A stretch of DNA of 64,000 nt from Paenibacillus sp. NAIST15-1 (GTDB lineage Bacteria > Bacillota > Bacilli > Paenibacillales > Paenibacillaceae): assembly GCF_001894745.1 (NCBI RefSeq), contig NZ_BBYF01000003.1, forward strand, positions 620,001 to 684,000, read 5' to 3'. The notes under the pieces are model-generated. The model saw only the letters and a program-made list of their open reading frames with translations, was not told where the DNA came from and made no database searches. Position numbers and translations under genes: made by a program. Of this stretch, positions 37,041 through 46,520 are shown in pieces (the first letter of the stretch is position 1; every line of letters starts with the position of its first letter).

Positions 37041-37069
37041 ATCATAGCAAAAAAAAGAAACCTGTCCAA
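37041..37069 (-). promoter_or_regulatory. Sigma-A promoter of the HIT gene, with palindrome in the leader
   Basis: TTGGAC (37064-37069), 17 bp, and TATGAT (37041-37046) on the minus strand. A perfect palindrome AGCCTGAATTCAGGCT lies at 36998-37013, between the predicted start and the ribosome binding site. It may be an operator or a leader hairpin. Confidence 0.65.
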
Positions 37070-37144
37070 GTGATCTATAAAAAGCAATAGCGTTTGTATG
37101 CGCACATACCGTACTATGAGGTTGGAATTTATTAAAAAAAGGAC

Positions 37145-37303
37145 AAAAAAAAGAGCACCTCGTACCCCGCAATTGCGGGCAGCGCGTCAGCGCTGTGAGC
37201 GTACTGTTGCTGCAAGCATCGCGACTCTGGTTCATTGATCACGACTGTTTGCAGACACAATACGATCACCGAGGTGCAAATAGGAAAATTATTGATGTCG
37301 GCT
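37145..37303 (-). ncRNA. Candidate structured small RNA with a four-way junction, family unknown
   Basis: On the minus strand four nested helices form a cruciform. P1 closes it: GCACCTCG (37277-37270) with CGAGGTGC (37162-37155). P2 is a long arm with CGTATTGT/ACAGTACG, CTGCAA/TTGCAG and TCGTGA/TCGCGA around a 14-nt loop. P3 is CAGCGC/GCGCTG with a 4-nt loop, and P4 is CCCGC-AATT-GCGGG directly next to P3. The 3' end is followed by TCTTTTTTTT. An extended -10 promoter TGTTATAAT (37310-37318) lies upstream, giving a transcript of about 158 nt. It sits between sbcC and the HIT promoter. The sequence does not match RNase P, tmRNA, SRP RNA or 6S RNA in layout. Confidence 0.6.
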
Positions 37304-37357
37304 GTCTGTATTATAACAGCCTGTTGAAACTGTTACTGTGAGCTAGTTCACAACTAT

Positions 37358-40300
37358 CTAATTCGTTTCCATTACGATTCGTGACCCTTCTCCTGCTTGT
37401 TCTGCCGGTATGACAGCCAGCTTTCTCGCCAAGCGAGCACGCAGCTCCGGAACATGGCTGATTACCCCAACTGACAAGCGATCCGAATGCAGCTTCTCCA
37501 GTGCGGTAACAACCGTATCAAGAAGCTCAGGATCGAGTGTCCCGAATCCTTCATCAAGGAAGAAGAACTCGAGAGGGTACTTGCCTCGTAATTGAATCTG
37601 AGAGGACAGTGCAAGAGCCAGTGCAAGCGAAGTCAAGAAGGTCTCTCCTCCCGATAGTGTAGATACTGGTCTGCGGATACCTCCATTGCCATCATCGCGG
37701 ATGACGAAGCCCCCGCCAGAATCCACTTCCAGCGCATAGCGCTGCTTCGTTAATACCTTCAATCGTTCTGACGCAGCGCGGCTAACCTGCATAAGCTGTT
37801 CTTCCGCAATAAATTCAACGAAGGCGTTACCGCGGAATACAGCCTGCAGCTGGTGCAATCGGCCCGCATATTCTTCGGTGCGCGAGCGTGCTTCCTCAAG
37901 TTCTGTCCAGCGTGCATGCTTGCTACGTAACTGCTCCGCGTCCCGCTCTGCCTTTGCTTTCCGAGCAAGGGCTTCCTCTGCCGCTGCTTCGGCCGCCACT
38001 TTCTTCTCGCTGCAAGCGTTCCACTGCTCGTCCGTAACCACTGAAGAACCTATTCGCTCTTGCAATCGATTCAGCTGCGAACTAACATCCCGAACTGCAT
38101 CGTGATAAGCGAGCAGCGTTTGCTCTAATTGTGAGGTGAGTTCTTCTGTCATCCGAGCGGCATGCACATCTGAAATTTCTGTAAAGGAAGACTTCGACAG
38201 CAGATCTTGAAGACGTTGACCGCTCACTTCTACCTGCTCGGCAAGACTCGTCAAGACTTGCGCAGCAAGAGCCGCCTGACGGCCTGCAGCTTCGCTTGCA
38301 GCCCGTAACCTTTCAGCCTCGTCCGCTGTTCGCTTAACTCGTTCACGAAGCTCCGCTAGACGAGCTGATGTAGCTGCTGCAAACTCCTCTATGGATTGCT
38401 TCTGCAACCATGGCTTCAACCGAGTCTCGTAATCCCCTAGTAGACGGGCAACACCATTACACTCCGCTTGCGCATTGACACGCTCAACCTCAGCAGCTTG
38501 ACGCTCTTTCGTGTATTGAAGAATTCGTTCTTTCATTTCCTCTATATAAACTGCACTCTTCTCCAGTCGTTCCCGGCAATCGCTCACGACTGCTTCTCTT
38601 GCAGTCCATTCCTGCTGCAAAGACGGCATCTGTGCAAATTCCCATTGGAACGCTTTGTAACGAAGATTCCATTCCTCATGCTGCTTGGCCAGAGCCTCTT
38701 CTGCTTCCTTCCATGCACGATTGGCGTCACGCAACGCCACATATGAAGATTGGTAGCTAGACGACAATTGCTGCAGCTCCCACTGCTTGCCTGCAGCATC
38801 CTTCAGCAGTTGCTCCATAAGGCCTTCCATTGTACGAGCATTCTGGATGAATGACTGCACGTCTTGCTGTAGAGCTGTCAACTGATTCTCCACTGCAGCC
38901 AAATCCAATTCTTCAACATCTTTGTACGTATGTGATCCTGCTTGCTCAGATGCTGCTCCTTCGCCGGCTTGCAGCGGCGATTCACCTTCCAACAGCATGT
39001 CCTTGTTATCTAAACCGAACGATTGCGCGGCAGCAAGCTCGGTCAAAGAGTCTCTCCACGAAGGATGTTCGCCTCTCAGTTGGTCTTCTTCAGCCACTGC
39101 TGACAACTGATCGCGTATCAGTTGCGACGCTCGCTCGGACACTTCCTGCAGACGCTGCATCCAGGTCGAGAACTGTTCACGACTACGAGCTGCTTCAGCG
39201 TCCACATCCAGAAGCAATCGGCTCGATATGTTCTTCAGTTGCTCCCATTGCCGCCAGCGCTCGTCTCCATTTGTGGAGTTGACCTTAGCACTCGCATGTA
39301 CATGGGCGGGGGCTGGATGTTCCTTCGATCCGCATACCGGACAGGACTCATTATTAACCAATGACAATGCTAACTGGACAGCCATTTGCTCCGCTGTTTC
39401 CTTCCACTGCTTCTGGCGCTCATCATCCATTGCCGATTCGACCTGTACAAAGAGATGGCTCACTTGCTCGCGAAGCCGTCTCCAGCATGTTCTTGAATGA
39501 AGCCCCTCTTCCAGTTTATGCCGAATCGTCCCAGCTGCGGACAACAGCTCTTCAAGCTTATCATTAAGCTTGCGATTGACAGCTTCTGTCTGTGCTTCAT
39601 GCTTCATTCGATGGTTATTCAACTCATTGGAGCGTCCTTCCATGAACGTGATCTTATCATAGTAAGAGATCGCCTGATGGAAGTGTTCCTGCTCCTCGGC
39701 AGTCTTGACATGTGCCGCAAGCGTCGTTCGAAGCTCCTCTTGACGTGCCGCCGCCTTCTTAAGCAGCTGCTCTGATCGTTCAATATCAGACGCTGCAGAG
39801 TCATAACGTGCATGGGCACTCTCCAAGCGGAGCTTCCATTCGCCCTCCTCCTTGCGCAGACGCTCGCATTCCTGCTGCAGGCGAACTGCCTCTTGAAGCT
39901 GCTCACTCCGACGGAGCAATTCCGGCTCTTCACGCTCTTGAACGTGCTTCGCCTCCTCGGCAGCAGTCACAGCCTTCTGTGCATCCGATGCAGCGATACC
40001 CGCTTGTTCTTCACGAGATGCATGCTCTGCCACAGCCATGTTCCGCTTTACAATCAACTGCTCCGCTTCCAAGGCAATAGGTGCAATCCGCTCTGCCTCT
40101 CTCGCACGATTCAGCTTCGTTTCCTCTTCAGCGCGCTTCGGCGCCTCATTCTGCAGCTCAGACATTCTTCTCGATATTCGTGCATGCTCCTGTTGAAGCT
40201 CACGCTGCTCAGCCATAGCGTGATACTCCTGCTCAGCAGCCTGCTTGGACGCCTTGGCCAGTTCTGCCTGTTCCGCCGCTTCTGTCAATGCCTGTTCTGC

Positions 40301-40957
40301 ACTCGCCAGCGCTTCCTGCGAGGCATCACCCAATCCCTGCTGTTCAGCCGAGTAAGCCATCAGTTCAGCTTCAGCATCCTTGGCACGACGAGATATACGA
40401 GCAGACAGCTCATCTCCGTACTTCTCAAGCGAGAAGAGACGCTGAAGCATTTGACGTCTATCACTGCCCTTAAGCGACAAGAACTCTGCGAACTTGCCTT
40501 GAGGAAGAACGACTGCTCTTGTGAAGTCATCCATTTTCAATCCAATGTGCTGTTCAACACAGCGAGTTACCTCAGCCAGCTTGTCAGCTAAGACAACCTC
40601 GCCTTCAGGCGTAATCTCAACAAACCGACTGACCGAGTTGCTTACTGTAATATCGCCCGTCCGCTTGAACCTGCGCTCTACGCGGAACGCTCTACGCTCC
40701 CCAGCACCGTTCAACTCAAATGTAAACGCTACGGACAATTGATTTTCCGCCTGATTCAATATGCCCTGCGTGCCATTCGTAGCTCGCTCTACCTTCCCAT
40801 ACAGTGCGAGCGTCATCGCATCCAAGATCGTAGACTTGCCGCTTCCTGTCGGGCCAAATATACCGAATAAACCTGTCTCGCACAGTGTTCGGAAGTCGAG
40901 GCACTGCTCTTCTCGATAGCTTTGCAATCCTGCCAGCTTCAACTCGATTGGCTTCAT
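37358..40957 (-). CDS. sbcC: Exonuclease subunit SbcC
   Basis: 1199 residues, an SMC-like ATPase. Walker A GPTGSGKS is at 35-42. A very long Ala/Glu/Arg-rich coiled coil is interrupted in the middle by the zinc hook CPVCGSKEHP. The C-terminal lobe has the ABC signature STLSGGETFLTSLALAL and Walker B FFFLDEGFGTLD. With SbcD it forms the MRE11-RAD50-type complex that cleaves hairpins and blocked ends. The start overlaps the sbcD stop by 4 bp (ATGA). Confidence 0.97.
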   Translation of the reverse strand: MKPIELKLAGLQSYREEQCLDFRTLCETGLFGIFGPTGSGKSTILDAMTLALYGKVERATNGTQGILNQAENQLSVAFTFELNGAGERRAFRVERRFKRTGDITVSNSVSRFVEITPEGEVVLADKLAEVTRCVEQHIGLKMDDFTRAVVLPQGKFAEFLSLKGSDRRQMLQRLFSLEKYGDELSARISRRAKDAEAELMAYSAEQQGLGDASQEALASAEQALTEAAEQAELAKASKQAAEQEYHAMAEQRELQQEHARISRRMSELQNEAPKRAEEETKLNRAREAERIAPIALEAEQLIVKRNMAVAEHASREEQAGIAASDAQKAVTAAEEAKHVQEREEPELLRRSEQLQEAVRLQQECERLRKEEGEWKLRLESAHARYDSAASDIERSEQLLKKAAARQEELRTTLAAHVKTAEEQEHFHQAISYYDKITFMEGRSNELNNHRMKHEAQTEAVNRKLNDKLEELLSAAGTIRHKLEEGLHSRTCWRRLREQVSHLFVQVESAMDDERQKQWKETAEQMAVQLALSLVNNESCPVCGSKEHPAPAHVHASAKVNSTNGDERWRQWEQLKNISSRLLLDVDAEAARSREQFSTWMQRLQEVSERASQLIRDQLSAVAEEDQLRGEHPSWRDSLTELAAAQSFGLDNKDMLLEGESPLQAGEGAASEQAGSHTYKDVEELDLAAVENQLTALQQDVQSFIQNARTMEGLMEQLLKDAAGKQWELQQLSSSYQSSYVALRDANRAWKEAEEALAKQHEEWNLRYKAFQWEFAQMPSLQQEWTAREAVVSDCRERLEKSAVYIEEMKERILQYTKERQAAEVERVNAQAECNGVARLLGDYETRLKPWLQKQSIEEFAAATSARLAELRERVKRTADEAERLRAASEAAGRQAALAAQVLTSLAEQVEVSGQRLQDLLSKSSFTEISDVHAARMTEELTSQLEQTLLAYHDAVRDVSSQLNRLQERIGSSVVTDEQWNACSEKKVAAEAAAEEALARKAKAERDAEQLRSKHARWTELEEARSRTEEYAGRLHQLQAVFRGNAFVEFIAEEQLMQVSRAASERLKVLTKQRYALEVDSGGGFVIRDDGNGGIRRPVSTLSGGETFLTSLALALALSSQIQLRGKYPLEFFFLDEGFGTLDPELLDTVVTALEKLHSDRLSVGVISHVPELRARLARKLAVIPAEQAGEGSRIVMETN

Positions 40958-42153
40958 GCGCCTTCACCTTCCTTCTCCAGCCCATCTTCTCCGATCAATT
41001 CCAAGAAGCAGTCCACTAATGCATCATCAGGCTTGGCTCCTCCAGTCTGACGCTCATAGAACCTCCGGAACAGTTCATGTACCGGTAGTTCACTACGGCG
41101 TCCTTCTTCAGCCGCAATTCGTTCAATCTCTGGATAAATGGGACGAATATTGACGATACCTTCATGATTTCGACGCAGCTTCTGAATCTGCTCTAACGTC
41201 AGTGCTTCTGTAAGATGAATGCAGACATCCAGCCAAGCACCAGCATCCTTGCCCTCCTCAATCCAGCGAAGCGTCTCTTCATACCCACCGCGAACATTCC
41301 ATTTCATGAGTGGCTTGCCGGAAGAGAGGAATCGCTCCTGAGGAACAGCCTCCTGACCCGGTGCCAAATCCAGCAGAGTGACCGACTTCGCCTGACCCGC
41401 CTCTGAGAAGCTGTAGCCGAGCGGCGATCCACTGTAGCGGATAACCCCCGGCCCCTTCACTGCCTGTGGCCGATGTAAATGGCCAAGTGCACTATACTGC
41501 GGTGCAGCAGAAGCTCCCATACAAGCGAACACGCTTGGATCAACAGTATAAGCTCCACCCACCTGAATTGGGCGCTCAGAATCACTCTCCAGTCCGCCAA
41601 GAACGTACAAATGACTCATAATCAAATTAACGGTAGAAGGTCGAAAATGCATGGCCTGATGAAGCAGCAGCTTCCCTACCTTCGCGCTGTATGCACTGCG
41701 CAGCTCATGTTCTTCATTGGAGGCTGTAAGCAGCTCTCCTAATCGCGCCTCAGATGGATAAGGCAGCCCTGCAATAACTGCATCTTCCCCCGTTCTCGCA
41801 CAATGTATGGTCACTGGCTCCAGACTAGGCTGCCCGATTAGCGTCACGCCAAGCTCATGCACGAGTGGCGCTGATGCCGATAAGCGATCTGGGTGGTCAT
41901 GATTCCCGGAAATAATTACGACCGGGCGCTTGCCCTGCTGCGACAATCTGGCAGCAGCCTCATAGAACAGCTGCTCTGCCGCTGCCGGTGGGTTAACCGA
42001 ATCATATACATCCCCTGCGATCAGGATCAGGTCTGCCTGCTCATCATCCGCCAGCTGTATGAACTCTTCGACGAAAGCAGCCTGTTCGTTTAGACGGCTC
42101 CTGCCTTCCAGCGTCCGCCCAAAGTGCCAATCCGCTGTATGCAAAATACGCAT
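40954..42153 (-). CDS. sbcD: Exonuclease subunit SbcD
   Basis: 399 residues. It is a calcineurin-like phosphodiesterase with metal ligands in HTADWHFG (Asp8, His10), AGDVYD and SGNHDHPDR. It is the nuclease subunit of SbcCD (Mre11 homologue). Start ATG follows AAAGGAGAGACAACC. It ends overlapping sbcC and begins 35 bp after addA. Confidence 0.97.
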   Translation of the reverse strand: MRILHTADWHFGRTLEGRSRLNEQAAFVEEFIQLADDEQADLILIAGDVYDSVNPPAAAEQLFYEAAARLSQQGKRPVVIISGNHDHPDRLSASAPLVHELGVTLIGQPSLEPVTIHCARTGEDAVIAGLPYPSEARLGELLTASNEEHELRSAYSAKVGKLLLHQAMHFRPSTVNLIMSHLYVLGGLESDSERPIQVGGAYTVDPSVFACMGASAAPQYSALGHLHRPQAVKGPGVIRYSGSPLGYSFSEAGQAKSVTLLDLAPGQEAVPQERFLSSGKPLMKWNVRGGYEETLRWIEEGKDAGAWLDVCIHLTEALTLEQIQKLRRNHEGIVNIRPIYPEIERIAAEEGRRSELPVHELFRRFYERQTGGAKPDDALVDCFLELIGEDGLEKEGEGA

Positions 42154-42188
42154 GGTTGTCTCTCCTTTCTTCCTGCGATTCTTATAGA

Positions 42189-45100
42189 CTATAGTTCACA
42201 CGCTTGCTTAGCATCGAAAAAGTACAGCACCTTACGGTCGACTGGACGATGCCATATCTGTTCGATTGCACGTGCGTATAAATTCAACTGGAAACGATAA
42301 TGCTCCGTTAGCGCCTCTAGGCCGCCTCGATGTGCAAGCACCTTATCTGTCTTATAATCGAGCAGCACGAGCTGCCCTTCCCATTCGAACAGGCAGTCTA
42401 TGACCCCTTGAACAAGTACCGTCTCCTGATCAAGCAAGCCAGATGTGTCTCGTGCCGCGAAGGTCGAAGTTGCGACAAACCGCTCCATCGACGATTTCCC
42501 CGACCGATCGTTGTCGAGCGTTGGTTGTTCGCTAGAAACTGGCTCAGCTACCGGCACATCTTCATGAGCAGGGGGCTCCTGAGCGAGATTGCTATTCCCG
42601 GAACTGAGATGCAGCTGTCTCGTCAATTCGATCGTATAAGCTTCAGCAGCTGTCAGACCATAGCTGAACGGAAGCTCTCGCTTCACCCATGTTGCCTGCA
42701 GCAGTTGACGGCCAACCTCACTCTCGAAAAAGCCAGCTACCGCAGCTTGATCAATCGCTTCCGCTTGCTTGTCCGTCATATATTGATGCTGTACCAAATA
42801 AAGCAGAGTATTGCGAACAGTATCTATCGTCACATCCGAATGCAGAGGCATATGCTGCATAAAGAGATGATATAACGTCCCCCGTTCCGTTGGCGTCACC
42901 TTGCTGGCCTCCATAAATTTAGGACGGCGCAGATGCAGCGTGAAGCCCTCTTCACTCTGAGGAGAAGATGTAGCGGAGCTATTCCCCCCTGATATCTCCA
43001 AGGAATGACCATTGACTATAGTTGTTTCATTTCCAGCCATCGCTCCATTGATCGGCTCATGCTCGTCGGTACGAGGCTCTGAAATCCATTGGTCAGCTGG
43101 CCATTCATCCGACGCCGACATCCGTTTCATTTCCGTGACTGAAGTCTTCGCCGGTAGTAAAGTTGCAATCCGATTCGGATCCCGCCAGCGAAGCCGCTCA
43201 TCCAGCACAGCTTGCCAATCGCTTGACGGCATGTTCTCCTGCACTTCCAACCGTTCCAATGCCTCAAGCACCTGCGCCTTATCCTCATCCAGTTCCACTC
43301 CGCCGAGTGCTGTACCAGATGCAAGAACCGCGGCGGACATAATTGACAGTCTCCACTCCGAGCGATCGTCATGCAGGCACTCCCCGTTCCGATTCGGAAG
43401 CCCCGCGAATCGGCGCCATTCCGACGCGGACATATGTCGAATAACAGATGGCCCGATCCAATCCATGTAGGAACGTGCCCGTGCCACCATATAATCAGGC
43501 AGCAGCAAGGACTCTACATCGAGTGCTTCTCCCCACTCCCGAATTGACTTCTCTGGATCATTGACAGTACCGATTAGAATCATCTTCTCCTTCGGTCTTG
43601 TCAAGGCGACGTACAGCACCCGCATCTCCTCAGCAAGCAGTTCCAGTTTCATTTGCCTGCGAATTGCCAAGTTCGGAAGTGTCGGATAAGAAACTCGGAG
43701 CTCTTCATCTACGAACTTCGGCCCGAATCCGAGCCGCTTGTGCATCAAGAATGGCGAGTTCAAGTCTTGCTGATTGAATCGCTTCGACAGTCCTGCAACA
43801 AAAACAACTGGAAACTCCAGCCCTTTACTCTTATGAATCGTCATAATGCGAACTACATCTTCTTGTTCCCCTAACGCACGAGCAGTTCCCAAGTCTCCTC
43901 CTGTATCGCGCATGCGGTCAATAAAGCGTAGGAATCGGAACAGACCGCGAATGGAAGAGGATTCGTATTGACGTGCCCGATCATATAGCGCTCGCAGATT
44001 GGCCTGACGCTGCATACCTCCTGGCAAGCCGCCTACCCATTCGTAATACCCCGTCTCTCGGTACAGCCGCCATATGAGCTGCGATAGACTTCCTTGACGT
44101 GCCGCCGACCGCCAATGCTCCAGCTTGTACAGAAAGCGATACAGCTTATCCTGCAAGTCAGTGTCGCTTGATACCTCCTGAGCTTCTTGTTCTCCCGCTT
44201 CGGTTTGCATCATTTTACACACAGCATCATAGAAAGAAATACCCTTTCCCTGAAGTCGAACTTGTGCCAGCTCTTCTGCCGTAAGTCCGACAATCGGAGA
44301 GCGGAGAACCGCCGCCAATGGAATATCCTGCTGCGGATTATCAATAACACGAAGCAAAGAGAGTACAACCTCTACCTCCGTAGCCTGAAAATAGCCCGTA
44401 TTGAACTCGGCGTAAGCAGGAATGCCTTCCAATCTCAGCTCTTCTACCATGAGCGGTGCCCATGCTTGCGTCGCCCGAAGTAAAATTACAATATCCCGAT
44501 ACGTCGCTGGACGCATTCGCTTCAAATGCTTATCGTACACGAGGAACGGTTCTGTTCCTTCATCCCCGAGCAGCCTGCGGATTTTTGCCGCAATTGCCCG
44601 CGCCTCAAGGCGTGCTGTTTCCATTTCAGCAGGATCAAGCGCTTCGACAGCCGCAGCTTCCACATCTGAATCAATATCCTCATTTTCATCGGAGGCCAGC
44701 TCACCATCAGAACTTGCACTAGCCTTCTCAATGAGCACCAGTTCGGTTGCATAGTTTTGGCGTTCTGCAAGCTGCTCCATATTCGGCTCGCGCTGAGCAG
44801 CACGCAATTCATCGCTGATTTGTTCCAAGGTTGGATAAGTCGCCCCGCAAACGAGCTCAGCAGCTTCATCATATTTCAGCTCAGCTACTCGGTCATTCAT
44901 GATCTGGCGGAACAGCATATTGACCGCATCTACTACACCCTGTCGGCTGCGGAAATTGCGTGCCAAATCAATGCGTATCCCCTTCTGCTCGGAGCTATCT
45001 GAAGAATAAGATTCATATTTGCTCAAGAACAGACCTGGTTCAGCAAGGCGGAAGCGGTAAATACTCTGCTTAACGTCCCCTACCATGAAGCGGTTGCCAG

Positions 45101-46520
45101 CGCCGGAACGCGTAATCAGATTCACAATCGCTTCTTGAACCATGTTCGTGTCCTGATATTCATCGAGCAGGATCTCAACGTATTGTTCTTCATACTGTCT
45201 AGCTGCCTCCGAAGGAATCGTATGCGCTGGTGTCGAGTCTGGATGGCGCAATATTCGAAGGCAATAATGCTCCAAGTCCGAAAAATCCAGCCATCCCTTC
45301 TTGCGCTTTGCTTCCTCAAAGCGTTCACCGAATTCAATGACAACATCAGCCAGCGTATGCATGATTGGGGCTATCACGTTCAGTTCCTGTAGAAATTGCT
45401 CTGGTGTTCTGCGGAACAATTCGTCCCGCAGCTGCTGCAGCCTCGCTTTTGCTTGGTCGCGAAGACGCTTCACCTGCTCCTGCAGTGATTTATCGTACTT
45501 ATCTCCCCGGCAAGCAGCCAAACGGCCGAACGCCAATAAGTCAAATGAGGAGAAAAGCCTCTCCCATGGTTCATGTTCAGCGGCCTCAGCCAATGCAGCA
45601 GCACCTGACAATTCCTGAATTAGTGCCTCCCGATAGGGCTCAGGGCCTCCAGGAGCGTCCAATAATCGATACGCCTGCCGCAGCAGTTCTACAATTCCAT
45701 TCAAGGTCAGGCGTGCATCCTGCATAACACTTGTCGTCCAAGGTGACTTGCCCAGTTCTTCCACCGATTGCACCTCGAACGAAGCGGCCATCTCCTTCAG
45801 CCATTCATCCGGCCATGGATGACTGCGCGAGAAGTCGAACAACTGCTGCACTAAGCGGAATGCGGCTTCATCGCTGCGTTCCCCGCTGAACCAATCAACC
45901 ATTCGCTTGAATTCCGAGTGACCGTCCGCATAGCGCTGTTCAAACAATTCCTCCAATACGTCCTGCCGCAGCAGCTCTGTCTCCGTGTCATTTGCTATGC
46001 GAAAGGCCGGATCGAGCTGCACCGATTGGAAATGGCGCTGAATAACCTCTAGACAGAAGGAATGCAGTGTCGTGATAGAAGCGCGATTCAATAGCGCCAG
46101 TTGACGGCGCAGATGCTCAGAATCAGGCTTCGCCTCCAATTCCCGCTCCAAGGCAAGTCGAATACGCTCTCTCATCTCGGATGCAGCCGCCTTTGTAAAG
46201 GTTGCGACAAGCAGCTGGTCGACATGAACGGGGTGTTCTTCATCACTAATCGTCTGAATAATACGCTCCACGAGAACCGCTGTCTTCCCTGATCCAGCAG
46301 CAGCTGCGACAAGCACATTTTGTCCCCCGTCAACGACAGCACGCCATTGTTCATCTGTCCAGGTGCTTCCTTCCGGCTTATCTGGCAGCACCCTTACTGT
46401 AGGCGATGCCTCTACAGAACGAGACTGTGTCCAATTCAGATTCAGCAGATCGAACTCCAGCTCCTGCTGCCGCTTGCCGCCGAGCGCTTCGTCCCCATTA
46501 TGATTCTCGTTCTGATTCAT
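42189..46520 (-). CDS. addA: AddA: helicase/nuclease subunit A
   Basis: 1443 residues. It has a UvrD-type superfamily I helicase with Walker A VAAAAGSGKT at 71-80, motif II LLDEYQDTN and motif VI VALTRPKEK, and a C-terminal RecB-like nuclease domain with LLDYKTDK. AddAB resects double-strand ends up to a Chi site for RecA loading. It is longer than typical AddA (about 1230 in Bacillus); the extra length lies mainly in low-complexity loops between 1150 and 1400. The start overlaps the addB end by 23 bp, preceded by GGAGGAGCAGCGGAC. Confidence 0.97.
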   Translation of the reverse strand: MNQNENHNGDEALGGKRQQELEFDLLNLNWTQSRSVEASPTVRVLPDKPEGSTWTDEQWRAVVDGGQNVLVAAAAGSGKTAVLVERIIQTISDEEHPVHVDQLLVATFTKAAASEMRERIRLALERELEAKPDSEHLRRQLALLNRASITTLHSFCLEVIQRHFQSVQLDPAFRIANDTETELLRQDVLEELFEQRYADGHSEFKRMVDWFSGERSDEAAFRLVQQLFDFSRSHPWPDEWLKEMAASFEVQSVEELGKSPWTTSVMQDARLTLNGIVELLRQAYRLLDAPGGPEPYREALIQELSGAAALAEAAEHEPWERLFSSFDLLAFGRLAACRGDKYDKSLQEQVKRLRDQAKARLQQLRDELFRRTPEQFLQELNVIAPIMHTLADVVIEFGERFEEAKRKKGWLDFSDLEHYCLRILRHPDSTPAHTIPSEAARQYEEQYVEILLDEYQDTNMVQEAIVNLITRSGAGNRFMVGDVKQSIYRFRLAEPGLFLSKYESYSSDSSEQKGIRIDLARNFRSRQGVVDAVNMLFRQIMNDRVAELKYDEAAELVCGATYPTLEQISDELRAAQREPNMEQLAERQNYATELVLIEKASASSDGELASDENEDIDSDVEAAAVEALDPAEMETARLEARAIAAKIRRLLGDEGTEPFLVYDKHLKRMRPATYRDIVILLRATQAWAPLMVEELRLEGIPAYAEFNTGYFQATEVEVVLSLLRVIDNPQQDIPLAAVLRSPIVGLTAEELAQVRLQGKGISFYDAVCKMMQTEAGEQEAQEVSSDTDLQDKLYRFLYKLEHWRSAARQGSLSQLIWRLYRETGYYEWVGGLPGGMQRQANLRALYDRARQYESSSIRGLFRFLRFIDRMRDTGGDLGTARALGEQEDVVRIMTIHKSKGLEFPVVFVAGLSKRFNQQDLNSPFLMHKRLGFGPKFVDEELRVSYPTLPNLAIRRQMKLELLAEEMRVLYVALTRPKEKMILIGTVNDPEKSIREWGEALDVESLLLPDYMVARARSYMDWIGPSVIRHMSASEWRRFAGLPNRNGECLHDDRSEWRLSIMSAAVLASGTALGGVELDEDKAQVLEALERLEVQENMPSSDWQAVLDERLRWRDPNRIATLLPAKTSVTEMKRMSASDEWPADQWISEPRTDEHEPINGAMAGNETTIVNGHSLEISGGNSSATSSPQSEEGFTLHLRRPKFMEASKVTPTERGTLYHLFMQHMPLHSDVTIDTVRNTLLYLVQHQYMTDKQAEAIDQAAVAGFFESEVGRQLLQATWVKRELPFSYGLTAAEAYTIELTRQLHLSSGNSNLAQEPPAHEDVPVAEPVSSEQPTLDNDRSGKSSMERFVATSTFAARDTSGLLDQETVLVQGVIDCLFEWEGQLVLLDYKTDKVLAHRGGLEALTEHYRFQLNLYARAIEQIWHRPVDRKVLYFFDAKQACEL

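Noticed and set aside
37023-37235. A 70-codon frame inside the small-RNA region
   Set aside because: It lies across the RNA helices, has no ribosome binding site, and its sequence reflects the inverted repeats.
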